From contig JACQTN010000425.1 in NCBI GenBank assembly GCA_016210785.1, forward strand, positions 1 to 5,520: a DNA stretch of 5,520 nucleotides. Direction: 5' to 3'. The DNA comes from Armatimonadota bacterium. GTDB lineage: Bacteria; Sysuimicrobiota; Sysuimicrobiia; Sysuimicrobiales; JACQTN01. Within the stretch, counting starts at the first letter, position 1, and every line of letters starts with the position of its first letter. Both the position numbers and the translations under genes were made by a program. The notes below the pieces were generated by a model. It was given only the letters and a program-made list of their open reading frames with translations. It ran no database searches and was not told where the DNA came from. Below, piece after piece: positions 1 through 5,229 of the stretch.

Positions 1-8
1 ATGGTGAA

Positions 9-37
9 GGATGGAATGGCGTAAAGCCATTCCATCC
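9..37 (-). terminator. Hairpin after the last gene, probable terminator
   Basis: A perfect 12-bp inverted repeat (GGATGGAATGGC / GCCATTCCATCC) with a 5-nt TTTAC loop lies 11 nt after the TAG stop of the CBS-GGDEF gene, the last gene of the minus-strand cluster. On the minus strand the stem is followed by TTCACCAT, so the U-tract is poor. It may be a weak intrinsic terminator or a 3'-end stabilising hairpin. Its placement at the end of the gene run is the main argument for a terminator. Confidence 0.6.
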
Positions 38-48
38 AACCTTACGGG

Positions 49-1377
49 CTATCGAGCGTCCACCAGGTGCCGGGAGGCCCCGTTTGCCGCCGGGACGTGA
101 AGAGGGGCCGCGCCGCGCGTGATCAGGGTGCCGAGGCGCCGGTTCAGCGCCTGCAGCGTGGCCTTGACGGTCGCCGTGCCCAGGTCGCCTCGCACGGGCA
201 CGCAGCCCGCCAGAATCTCGATGGGTTCGTCCGGCTTGGTCAGCGCCACGGTAACCATCACCACCAGGGTGTCGGAGGACGTGCGGATGATGCTGACCTC
301 GTCCACCGCGGCGTTCCATCCCTCCGGCAGGGCCTGGTTGACCGCCTGCACTGTGGAGTCGGCGGGCAGCCGCAGCGGGATGGCGCCGACGCTGGGCCCC
401 CTGGTCTCACCGCGGAAGCGGTGGTGTCCCAGGCTCAACTGCACCGCCGCCGCCTCCTCGCCGTTTTCCACGGAGAGGTTCAGGCGCTCCAGGGTGAGGC
501 GCGGCTCCGCCGGGATCAAGACGGAGATGCCGTCCGCGCCGGCCTGCCCGTTCTTGGCGATCTTGGCGTGGCTGGACTGCCGGCTGGCCGCGGTGATGAG
601 ATCGTTGACGGTGGCCGCGAAGTGCGTGGAGCGCCGCTCGGTGGTCCGCCGGCCCCCGGCGATGCCGGTGGAGGCGGCGAGGACCACGCCACCGGGTAGA
701 TCCACGGGCCGCACGGTGGCGATGGCGTCCACGGCGGCGCGGCGCAGCCTCTCGGCGTCGTCGCGCCGGCGGGTGGTCAGGATCGCGAACTCGTCTCCGC
801 CGTAGCGGCAGAGCATGTCCTTCGCCGGGTCGATGGTGGCCAGCAGCGTGTTCGCCACCGCCTGGATGCAGCGGTCTCCCACCACGTGGCCGAAGCGCTT
901 GTTGATGGTGCCGAACCCGTCCATGTCCAGGAAGATGATGACGATCTCCTGGCCGCGCTTGAGGAATTCGATGGCCCGCTCCCGCATCGCCGTCCCCCAG
1001 GACAGCCCCGTCAGCGGGTCCGCGGCGTGGCCCAGCTCGCGCAGGACGTCCTCCCGGGTGATCAGGCCGGCCAGCCGCTCCCCGTCCACCACCGGAAGCT
1101 GGCGGACCTGCCGCTCCTCCATCAGCGCATAGGCGGTGGGGATCGGCATGCGGAGCGTGGCGGTGACGACGTCGCGGACCATGACCTGGCTGATGGGCCA
1201 GGAGGGGAGGGCCCGCAGCAGGTCGCGCATCGTGACCAGCCCCACCAGCGTTTCGCCCTCGACCACGGGGAGCACCCGGATGTTGCACTCCAGGATCAGA
1301 CTGGTGGCTTCCGCGGCGGTCTGCCCCACCCTCACTGTCGGGATGCCGGTGGTCATCACTTGCTGGACGGTTTTCAT
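49..1377 (-). CDS. CBS-CBS-GGDEF diguanylate cyclase with uncharacterised C-terminal domain
   Basis: A 442-aa soluble protein expected to make c-di-GMP from two GTP. Two CBS domains come first (about residues 1-58 and 63-117); such pairs usually bind adenine nucleotides and regulate the attached domain. The GGDEF domain starts at DPLTGL (120-125) and has the metal-site DMD (151-153) and an intact GGDEF (193-197), so it looks catalytically competent. The allosteric inhibitory RxxD, five residues before GGDEF, reads PAKD (184-187). The key arginine is missing, so product inhibition at that site is probably lost. Residues about 296-415 form a separate alpha/beta-looking domain ending in ATVKATLQALNRRL, which I do not recognise with a function. 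The ATG at 1377 overlaps the stop of the preceding gene as ATGA, implying translational coupling. An AGGAGG lies 13 nt upstream, a long spacing. The reading frame stays open upstream to 1998, but that stretch is a shadow of the upstream gene. Confidence 0.93.
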   Translation of the reverse strand: MKTVQQVMTTGIPTVRVGQTAAEATSLILECNIRVLPVVEGETLVGLVTMRDLLRALPSWPISQVMVRDVVTATLRMPIPTAYALMEERQVRQLPVVDGERLAGLITREDVLRELGHAADPLTGLSWGTAMRERAIEFLKRGQEIVIIFLDMDGFGTINKRFGHVVGDRCIQAVANTLLATIDPAKDMLCRYGGDEFAILTTRRRDDAERLRRAAVDAIATVRPVDLPGGVVLAASTGIAGGRRTTERRSTHFAATVNDLITAASRQSSHAKIAKNGQAGADGISVLIPAEPRLTLERLNLSVENGEEAAAVQLSLGHHRFRGETRGPSVGAIPLRLPADSTVQAVNQALPEGWNAAVDEVSIIRTSSDTLVVMVTVALTKPDEPIEILAGCVPVRGDLGTATVKATLQALNRRLGTLITRGAAPLHVPAANGASRHLVDAR

Positions 1378-2021
1378 CGCGCTGTCCCGACCTCCTGGGT
1401 TGTTCGGTCCCACTGGCCACCTGTCCAGCACTCCAGGATGGAGAGCTCCTCGGGAGGGCCCGCCTCGTGGTGCCATCGGGCCGCCTCGAGGTGTTGGCAC
1501 GCCTGGTCGATCATCTGGTGCGCCGTCATTCCGGCCCGGTGCTCGGAGAACCCTGTGATCGGCCGGATCTGGCCGGTGGTCAGCGCTTGCACGGAGGCGG
1601 TCATGTCGGCCACCTGTCGCTGCGCCTGCGTGAGCGATGACTCGGTGAACAGAATGGCGAACCGGTTCTCTCCCAGCCGGAAGACCGGGTCGCTGAGCCG
1701 GGTGACCTTGTGGAAGATCTCCGCGGTCATCTTCAGAACGGCGGCGCCCGCGGGGTCGCCGAAGGAGGCCGCGTAGCCGGCGAAGCCGTCCAGTTCGATC
1801 ATGGCCAGGGTGAGCGCGCCGCGCTGGCCGCGGTTCTCCTCGATGCGGAGCCGCAGCAGGCTCTCCAGCACCGGCTGGGTCATCAGGTTGGTCTGCGGGT
1901 CGAAGACGCCGTGGATACCCGACGCCCGGGATCGCCACGCGGGCGCCCGGAACGCGTACAGCACGCCGGCGACCACCACCAGCAGCAGTCCCAGCCACAC
2001 CTCCGACGTTGTGGTCAGCAC
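1374..2021 (-). CDS. Membrane-anchored degenerate GGDEF protein, candidate c-di-GMP sensor
   Basis: A 215-aa protein with one N-terminal transmembrane segment (about residues 8-25, VWLGLLLVVVAGVLYAF) followed by a cytoplasmic GGDEF-family domain. The domain opens with DPQTNL (41-46), a worn form of DxLTGL. The metal motif reads ELD (76-78) and the signature is GENRF (117-121) instead of GGDEF, so cyclase activity is unlikely. RLSD (108-111) sits exactly five residues before the signature, matching the RxxD inhibitory site that binds c-di-GMP in the family. It may therefore be a c-di-GMP receptor or a dimerisation partner of the downstream cyclase (inference). The start is GTG at 2021 with a strong AAGGGAGGAG about 5 nt upstream. 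Its TGA overlaps the ATG of the CBS-GGDEF gene, which argues for coordinated amounts of the two proteins. An ORF extension upstream to 2255 overlaps the HD-GYP gene and lacks such an SD. Confidence 0.87.
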   Translation of the reverse strand: MLTTTSEVWLGLLLVVVAGVLYAFRAPAWRSRASGIHGVFDPQTNLMTQPVLESLLRLRIEENRGQRGALTLAMIELDGFAGYAASFGDPAGAAVLKMTAEIFHKVTRLSDPVFRLGENRFAILFTESSLTQAQRQVADMTASVQALTTGQIRPITGFSEHRAGMTAHQMIDQACQHLEAARWHHEAGPPEELSILECWTGGQWDRTTQEVGTAR

Positions 2022-2069
2022 GCTGACTCCTCCCTTGTCCCGTGGTGCTTCCGCGGCCCCACCCCGGCC

Positions 2070-2098
2070 CCGCGGGCGGCGGCTGCCGCCGCCCGCGG
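2070..2098. repeat. 14-bp GC palindrome between HD-GYP and degenerate GGDEF genes
   Basis: CCGCGGGCGGCGGC and its exact reverse complement flank a single central T. As RNA this forms a very stable hairpin in the 115-nt gap between the HD-GYP stop and the next SD. No U-tract follows on either strand, so it is not a standard intrinsic terminator. It may stabilise or process the mRNA, or reduce readthrough. It could also be incidental in such GC-rich DNA. Confidence 0.5.
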
Positions 2099-2136
2099 CC
2101 CGGTTGGGTGTTGGGCCCACAAGTGGCGTCCGGGGC

Positions 2137-3531
2137 TCAACGGCTCGACACCGCCTGCCACTGCAGCGCTGGTGCCTGCTGCGGCTCCGCCACCGTGATG
2201 CCCTCCGCCTCACCCTGCGCCAGCTCCAGCAGGGCCGAGGCCACGCGAGAATCAAACTGCGTCCCGCGGTTGGCGCTGATCTGCGCCAGCGCCTGCTCCT
2301 TGCTCATCCCCGGGCGGTAGGGCCGCGCGGAGATCATGGCATCGTACGAGTCCGCCACGGCGATGATGCGTGCGCCCAGCGGAATCGCCGCCCCCTGCAG
2401 ATCGCCCGGGTAGCCCCTGTCGCCGCCATCGTAGCGCTCGTGATGGTAGCGGACGTACCGGGCCACCGCCTCGAATCCGGGCAGGCGGGAGATGACCTGC
2501 GCCCCGATCGCCGGGTGCCGGTGCATCAGCGCCCACTCTTCATCGGTGAGGGGGCCGTTCTTCAACAGCATGGCCTGCGGCAGCACCGCCTTCCCGAGGT
2601 CGTGCAGCTTCGCGGCGATCCCCACGAGCTCCACCTCGTCCGCGGACAGGTTCAGGTGGCGGGCCAGGCGCTGCGCCCACCACGAGACCCGCTCGGAGTG
2701 CTCCGCGGTGAACGGCGATCCCTGCTCGGTGATCTCCACCAGCGCCTCCAGGGCCGCGCTCGACTGCCGCACGATGATCCCGGACATCCGGGCCAGGGCG
2801 TGCCTCAGCGAGGCCAGCAGGGGTACCAGTGCCAGCACCAGCAGGGGCCGCGTCACCACCAGGCCCGCGGCCGCCGCTCCCAGCGCGAGAGAGGCGGCGT
2901 ACCCGGACCCGGCTTCGCGGAGCGCGCGGACCCACAGGTCCCACGTCCACGCCCGGCGCCGCAGCGCGGCCCACGTCGACACGATCCACGTATTCGTCAG
3001 GAGGTAGATCGCGCCGGTGGCCACGACGGGCAGCCAGGAGAAGGCGGGGTTGGTGAGGAGGAGGTTGGCCTGCGCGCGGTAGTAGACGTCCGCGGCCAGG
3101 CTCCAGGTCACCACGTACTGCATCAGGTTGAAGATGATGGTGGGGAGGGTCAGCCGGTCTCCACGCTTCCAGCGGATGACCTGCGCGATCAGCGTGCCCG
3201 CGAACGCCAGCGGGATCGCCTCCTGCGGCGGGAAGACCAGCAGGGTCGCGAACGCGGCGGAGCTACCCAGGCTCAGGTGGATCTTGTGGCCGAGCGGCAG
3301 GGGGAACAGGCCCCCGAGCCCGACCAGGGCGACCGTGAGCACCGCGGCCAGGATGGCCGCCGGCCCCGTGAAGGGCGCGGTGGTGGCCATCTCCGGTGCG
3401 ACCAGGTACGTTCGCACCATCAGTCCCACGGCCGCCGCGGCGATGGCCAGCTGGAACATCTTGCTGGTCAGCGAATCGCCGGTGAAGAGCTGGCGGACGT
3501 TGTTATTGAACGTGAACTGAGCCCGTGCCAT
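2137..3531 (-). CDS. Membrane HD-GYP domain c-di-GMP phosphodiesterase
   Basis: A 464-aa protein expected to hydrolyse c-di-GMP. Residues about 25-245 hold several hydrophobic segments (around 25-46, 57-78, 90-118, 130-150, 165-188 and 208-243), an integral-membrane sensory region resembling those of other bacterial c-di-GMP enzymes, including an FNLMQY motif. A short linker leads to an HD-GYP domain (about 265-440). Its metal-ligand pattern is complete: H278 in EHSERV, the HD pair 310-311 in KLHDLGK, H339 in HRHP, HH 363-364 in YHHERYDG, and D394 in VADSYDAM. GYP is intact (373-375), but the segment reads DGGDRGYP, two residues longer than the usual DGxGYP. The ATG at 3531 has GAGAGAGGTG 4 nt upstream. 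The gene begins 54 nt after the three-copy GFEGGD peptide gene and probably shares its transcript. It would oppose the cyclase encoded downstream. Confidence 0.93.
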   Translation of the reverse strand: MARAQFTFNNNVRQLFTGDSLTSKMFQLAIAAAAVGLMVRTYLVAPEMATTAPFTGPAAILAAVLTVALVGLGGLFPLPLGHKIHLSLGSSAAFATLLVFPPQEAIPLAFAGTLIAQVIRWKRGDRLTLPTIIFNLMQYVVTWSLAADVYYRAQANLLLTNPAFSWLPVVATGAIYLLTNTWIVSTWAALRRRAWTWDLWVRALREAGSGYAASLALGAAAAGLVVTRPLLVLALVPLLASLRHALARMSGIIVRQSSAALEALVEITEQGSPFTAEHSERVSWWAQRLARHLNLSADEVELVGIAAKLHDLGKAVLPQAMLLKNGPLTDEEWALMHRHPAIGAQVISRLPGFEAVARYVRYHHERYDGGDRGYPGDLQGAAIPLGARIIAVADSYDAMISARPYRPGMSKEQALAQISANRGTQFDSRVASALLELAQGEAEGITVAEPQQAPALQWQAVSSR

Positions 3532-3544
3532 TGAGCACCTCTCT

Positions 3545-3565
3545 CAGCAGCGTGTCATGCTGCTG
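3545..3565 (-). other. Intercistronic hairpin before the HD-GYP SD
   Basis: CAGCAGC and GCTGCTG form a perfect 7-bp stem with a 7-nt loop in the 54-nt gap between the GFEGGD precursor stop and the HD-GYP start. The stem is followed directly by the AGAGAGGTG SD rather than a U-tract. It is therefore more likely an mRNA processing, stability or expression-tuning element than a terminator. Confidence 0.4.
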
Positions 3566-3585
3566 TACGCGAGCAGAGCCTGGGA

Positions 3586-3996
3586 CTAGTCGCCACCCTC
3601 GAAGCCCAGCGGGCCGATGCCGGGCTTGCCGCCGCCGGGGCCGGTGCGGTCGGTGCGGTCGGTGCGGGCGTCGCGCACGGCCTGTGCGCCCTTGTCGATG
3701 GAGAACGTGGCGGAATCGCCGCCCTCGAAGCCCATGGGGCTGATGCCCGGCTTGCCGCCGCCGGTGCCGGTGCGGTCGGTGCGGTTGTTGCGGGCGTCGC
3801 GCACGGCCTGCACGCCCTTGTCAACGGAGAACGTGGCGGAGTCGCCGCCCTCGAAGCCCATGGGGCCGATGCCGGGCTTGCCCGGAACAGGGACCCCCGG
3901 CGTGCCGCCCCGCGGGGCCTTTCCGGCCAGCGCGAAGGAGCCAGGTACCAGGATGAGAGTGAGACCGAGAAGCAACGCCACTACCCGACGCGTCAT
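3586..3996 (-). CDS. Secreted three-copy GFEGGD repeat peptide precursor
   Basis: A 136-aa secreted protein I do not recognise. Residues 1-24 form a classical Sec signal peptide (basic MTRR, hydrophobic core, likely cleavage after FALA). The rest is built from three copies of a block matching GKPGI(G/S)P(M/L)GFEGGD, at residues 39-52, 81-94 and 123-136, exactly 42 residues apart. The spacers are nearly identical and carry SATFS(V/I)DKG, QAVRDAR and RTDRTG, rich in Arg, Asp, Thr and Gly. The protein ends exactly with GFEGGD. There are no cysteines. This looks like a multi-copy peptide precursor or a repetitive surface protein (inference). The ATG at 3996 has AGGGGG 9 nt upstream, and c-di-GMP-I riboswitch A lies in the leader. 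It is followed by the HD-GYP gene. The signal peptide, repeat phase and SD together support coding strongly; function is unknown. Confidence 0.88.
   Translation of the reverse strand: MTRRVVALLLGLTLILVPGSFALAGKAPRGGTPGVPVPGKPGIGPMGFEGGDSATFSVDKGVQAVRDARNNRTDRTGTGGGKPGISPMGFEGGDSATFSIDKGAQAVRDARTDRTDRTGPGGGKPGIGPLGFEGGD
3589..3882 (-). repeat. 126-bp tandem coding repeat, 2 full units plus a final 42-bp core
   Basis: Units at 3882-3757 and 3756-3631 encode the 42-residue repeat of the GFEGGD precursor, and 3630-3589 encodes a last core of 14 residues. The two full units are highly similar at DNA level, with differences concentrated in the V/I, V/A and NN/TD variable codons. This suggests fairly recent in-frame duplication. 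Short GGTGCGGTC-type repeats lie within the RTDRT spacer segment. Copy number may vary between strains. Confidence 0.85.
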
Positions 3997-4005
3997 TCTG
4001 TCATT

Positions 4006-4040
4006 CCCCCTGTGATAGGTTTTGGTGCCTTCCGGAGGGG
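4006..4040 (-). promoter_or_regulatory. SD and complementary tract of the three-copy peptide gene
   Basis: The SD AGGGGG (4006-4011) lies 9 nt before the ATG at 3996. Upstream, CCCCTCCGGA (4031-4040) contains CCCCT, able to pair with AGGGG of the SD. Further upstream GGGGGGC and GCCCCCC can form a competing hairpin between riboswitch and SD. The arrangement suits translational control by riboswitch A. The pairing is seen; the switching is inferred. Confidence 0.45.
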
Positions 4041-4075
4041 TTCCCAGGGGGGCGTCCCGTAGAGGCCCTGCCCCC

Positions 4076-4174
4076 CGGTCCCTTCGGTAACCCGGCCGGC
4101 TCCACTCCGGTGAGAGCGAGCCCCGTGGTTTTGCGCCGCCACCTCGCGGTGGTTTTGCCCTTATCGGTAGACCG
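4076..4174 (-). promoter_or_regulatory. c-di-GMP-I (GEMM-I) riboswitch A
   Basis: The minus-strand RNA matches the GEMM-I layout. P1 is closed by CGGTC and GACCG at the two ends. Next come AAGGGCAAAACC, a P2 stem CCACC-GCGA-GGTGG with a GNRA tetraloop, then GGCGCAAAACCACGG, a P3 stem with GGCTC pairing GAGCC, and finally GCCGGCCGGGTTACCGAAGG. The GGGCAAA, GCGCAAA and GGGTTACCGA blocks correspond to the conserved ligand-binding core of the Vibrio Vc2 RNA. The GGG run is intact, pointing to c-di-GMP rather than the cGAMP-type variant. It ends about 80 nt before the start of the three-copy GFEGGD gene. Confidence 0.9.
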
Positions 4175-4227
4175 TCTTGACCACCCGGGCCCGCCGCTGC
4201 GGCATGCAGATCTCCGGGTGTCTCGTG

Positions 4228-4485
4228 CTACCGGCCGCCCTGATCGCGGTTGTTGCCCGGATGCCCGCTCGAATCGATCCCCGTGGCCTGGTTGGCGCGA
4301 TCGCTGGCGCTGGCGCCCTGGTTGGCGACGTGGCTGGCGTTGTACCCCGTGTCGGAGGCGTTCGCCTCGCCCTGCGCACTCGCCATGGCGGGGCTGTCGC
4401 CGCCCTCGAACCCGGCGAGCGCAGGCACGGCATAGGCGACCAGCAGGCTGCATGCGACGAACAGCGCGATCATCGAGTTGCGCAT
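4228..4485 (-). CDS. Secreted peptide with N-terminal GFEGGD
   Basis: An 85-aa secreted protein of unknown function. A Sec signal peptide spans residues 1-24 (MRNS, hydrophobic core, likely cleavage after PALA). GFEGGD (25-30) follows directly, so the predicted mature protein would begin with the motif. The remaining 55 residues are hydrophilic and low in complexity, rich in Ala, Ser, Asn, Gly and Asp, without cysteine or recognisable domain. GFEGGDSP here resembles GFEGGDSA in the three-copy precursor, so the motif is shared while its position differs. The ATG at 4485 has an ideal AGGAGGG 7 nt upstream. Riboswitch B lies in the leader, and riboswitch A follows about 50 nt after the TAG. The signal peptide, motif and SD make this a convincing gene despite its size. 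Confidence 0.85.
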   Translation of the reverse strand: MRNSMIALFVACSLLVAYAVPALAGFEGGDSPAMASAQGEANASDTGYNASHVANQGASASDRANQATGIDSSGHPGNNRDQGGR

Positions 4486-4492
4486 CTCATTT

Positions 4493-4524
4493 CCCTCCTA
4501 GTGGTGTTGAGGTGATCCGGAGGG
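4493..4524 (-). promoter_or_regulatory. SD and complementary tract of the 85-aa peptide gene
   Basis: The SD GGAGGG (4493-4498) can pair over 6 bp with CCCTCC (4519-4524), which lies between riboswitch B and the start codon. The loop between the two arms is 20 nt. This is a simple SD-sequestering hairpin that the riboswitch could control; the direction of control is not visible from sequence. Confidence 0.45.
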
Positions 4525-4560
4525 TTCCGAGAGGTTGCTGCCCATCGTGGACAGGCTTCC

Positions 4561-4650
4561 CGGTCCCTTCGGTAACCCGGCCGGCTCCCGAAGGAGCTCC
4601 GTGGTTTTGCGCCCCCACCTCGCGATGGGTTTGCCCTTGTCGGTAGACCG
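4561..4650 (-). promoter_or_regulatory. c-di-GMP-I (GEMM-I) riboswitch B
   Basis: Same architecture as riboswitch A: P1 ends CGGTC and GACCG, then CAAGGGCAAACC, P2 CCCATC-GCGA-GGTGGG, GGCGCAAAACCACGG, a compact P3 of GCTCC-TTCG-GGAGC, then CCGGCCGGGTTACCGAAGG. P2 and P3 differ in sequence from copies A and C but keep pairing, which is covariation within this window. It precedes the 85-aa GFEGGD peptide gene by about 75 nt and starts about 57 nt after the stop of the 51-aa peptide gene. A and B share more flanking sequence with each other (GGGTGGT and ACGGTCTACCGA) than with C. Confidence 0.9.
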
Positions 4651-4706
4651 TATTCACCACCCGGCCGGCGTCCGCCGGCGCAGGGGTACCGCGTATTGGT
4701 TCGAAC

Positions 4707-4862
4707 TCAGTCGCCACCCTCGAACCCCATCGGCCCGATGTCGGGGCCGCCGGAGCCGATCGAGACGTCGGCGGTCTGGGCCATGGCGGTGGTTGTGAGC
4801 GTGGGGATCAGCAGGAGCGTGAGCCCCAGGAACAGGGCGGCCAGGAACCGGCGAGTGAACAT
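4707..4862 (-). CDS. Short secreted peptide ending in GFEGGD
   Basis: A 51-aa secreted peptide of unknown function, first gene after the sigma-28-like promoter. Residues 1-28 are a Sec signal peptide (MFTRRF, long Leu-rich core, likely cleavage after TTAMA). The predicted mature product is only about 23 residues, QTADVSIGSGG then PDIGPMGFEGGD, and ends exactly at the motif. IGPMGFEGGD is identical to the first repeat core of the 136-aa precursor, so the two proteins are related. There are no cysteines. The ATG at 4862 has AGGAGGG 12 nt upstream, a long spacing, but no closer in-frame start exists. The frame stays open upstream to 5309, yet that stretch holds riboswitch C and is not coding. 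Confidence 0.82.
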   Translation of the reverse strand: MFTRRFLAALFLGLTLLLIPTLTTTAMAQTADVSIGSGGPDIGPMGFEGGD

Positions 4863-4874
4863 GGAGACGAGATT

Positions 4875-4932
4875 CCCTCCTCGATGTATGTGTGTGTTCC
4901 ACCGGGAGAGGCGTCCGAGAGGGTAGGAGGGG
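4875..4932 (-). promoter_or_regulatory. SD and complementary tract of the 51-aa peptide gene
   Basis: The SD AGGAGGG (4875-4881) has a perfect 7-nt complement within CCCCTCCT (4925-4932), which lies between the 3' end of riboswitch C and the start codon. Pairing would hide the SD. The same relation recurs in the other two modules with different sequences. Confidence 0.45.
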
Positions 4933-4943
4933 ACAGGCCCACT

Positions 4944-5082
4944 GGTCCCTTCGGTAACCCGGCTGACTCCCGTCGCGTCCAGGGTCCCCAGACATTCGCG
5001 GTGCGAGTTCCTGGGGTGGAAGAGAGTCCCGTGGTTTTGCGCCCCCCGCCTCGCGGCGGGGTTTGCCCTTATCGGTGGACCG
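4944..5082 (-). promoter_or_regulatory. c-di-GMP-I (GEMM-I) riboswitch C with extended P3
   Basis: The core matches copies A and B: P1 GGTCC/GGACC, ACCGATAAGGGCAAACC, P2 CCCCGCC-GCGA-GGCGGGG, GGCGCAAAACCACGG, P3 base GACTC/GAGTC, then CAGCCGGGTTACCGAAGG. The P3 arm carries an insert of more than 50 nt, making this copy about 40-50 nt longer than the others. It is the first riboswitch on the transcript and precedes the 51-aa peptide start by about 80 nt. Confidence 0.88.
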
Positions 5083-5190
5083 ACCTGCGAGACTGCGACC
5101 GAACGATGTCCAGCGGTCCTTCGGCAGACGGCCCTGCGCTGCGGCGGTTGCTGCCGCGCGCCGTCGGGTGCGGGTGTAGGCGATAGGCGC

Positions 5191-5200
5191 TCCCTCCTTT
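5191..5200 (-). other. Orphan SD-like sequence in the leader
   Basis: AAAGGAGGGA lies about 20-30 nt into the predicted transcript from the sigma-28-like promoter, but no ATG, GTG or TTG follows at a usable distance. It matches the SD of the 51-aa peptide gene (AGGAGGG), so it could also pair with the CCCCTCCT tract at 4925-4932. It may be a competing arm in the RNA fold, or a remnant. Confidence 0.25.
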
Positions 5201-5229
5201 CGACCTGCCGGTTTGCGATTACCAGGGAG

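Noticed and set aside
1378..1998. N-terminal extension of the CBS-GGDEF frame up to 1998
   Set aside because: The extra residues are an Arg/Pro/Gly-rich shadow of the degenerate GGDEF gene. The ATGA overlap and the CBS domain starting at the ATG at 1377 fix the start.
1801..3534. 577-codon open frame on the plus strand
   Set aside because: It is antisense to the HD-GYP and degenerate GGDEF genes, has Arg/Gly/Pro/Gln-rich composition with no domain, and reflects the stop-poor frames of GC-rich DNA.
3589..3882. CRISPR-like array
   Set aside because: The repeats are in-frame coding units whose spacers are also conserved; there are no unique spacers.
4162..4169. ACCGATAA in the riboswitches as further sigma-28 -10 boxes
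   Set aside because: It belongs to the aptamer P1 region, and no TAAAGTTT-like -35 lies 11 nt upstream.
4228..4485. Lasso peptide or other modified peptide precursor
   Set aside because: GFEGGD would give only a six-residue Gly-Asp ring, the leader is a Sec signal, and no maturase, protease or dedicated transporter gene is in the window.
4228..5082. cGAMP-specific GEMM-Ib or another riboswitch class
   Set aside because: The guanosine run in GGGCAAA is intact in all three copies and the rest matches c-di-GMP-I. In-line probing could still overturn this.
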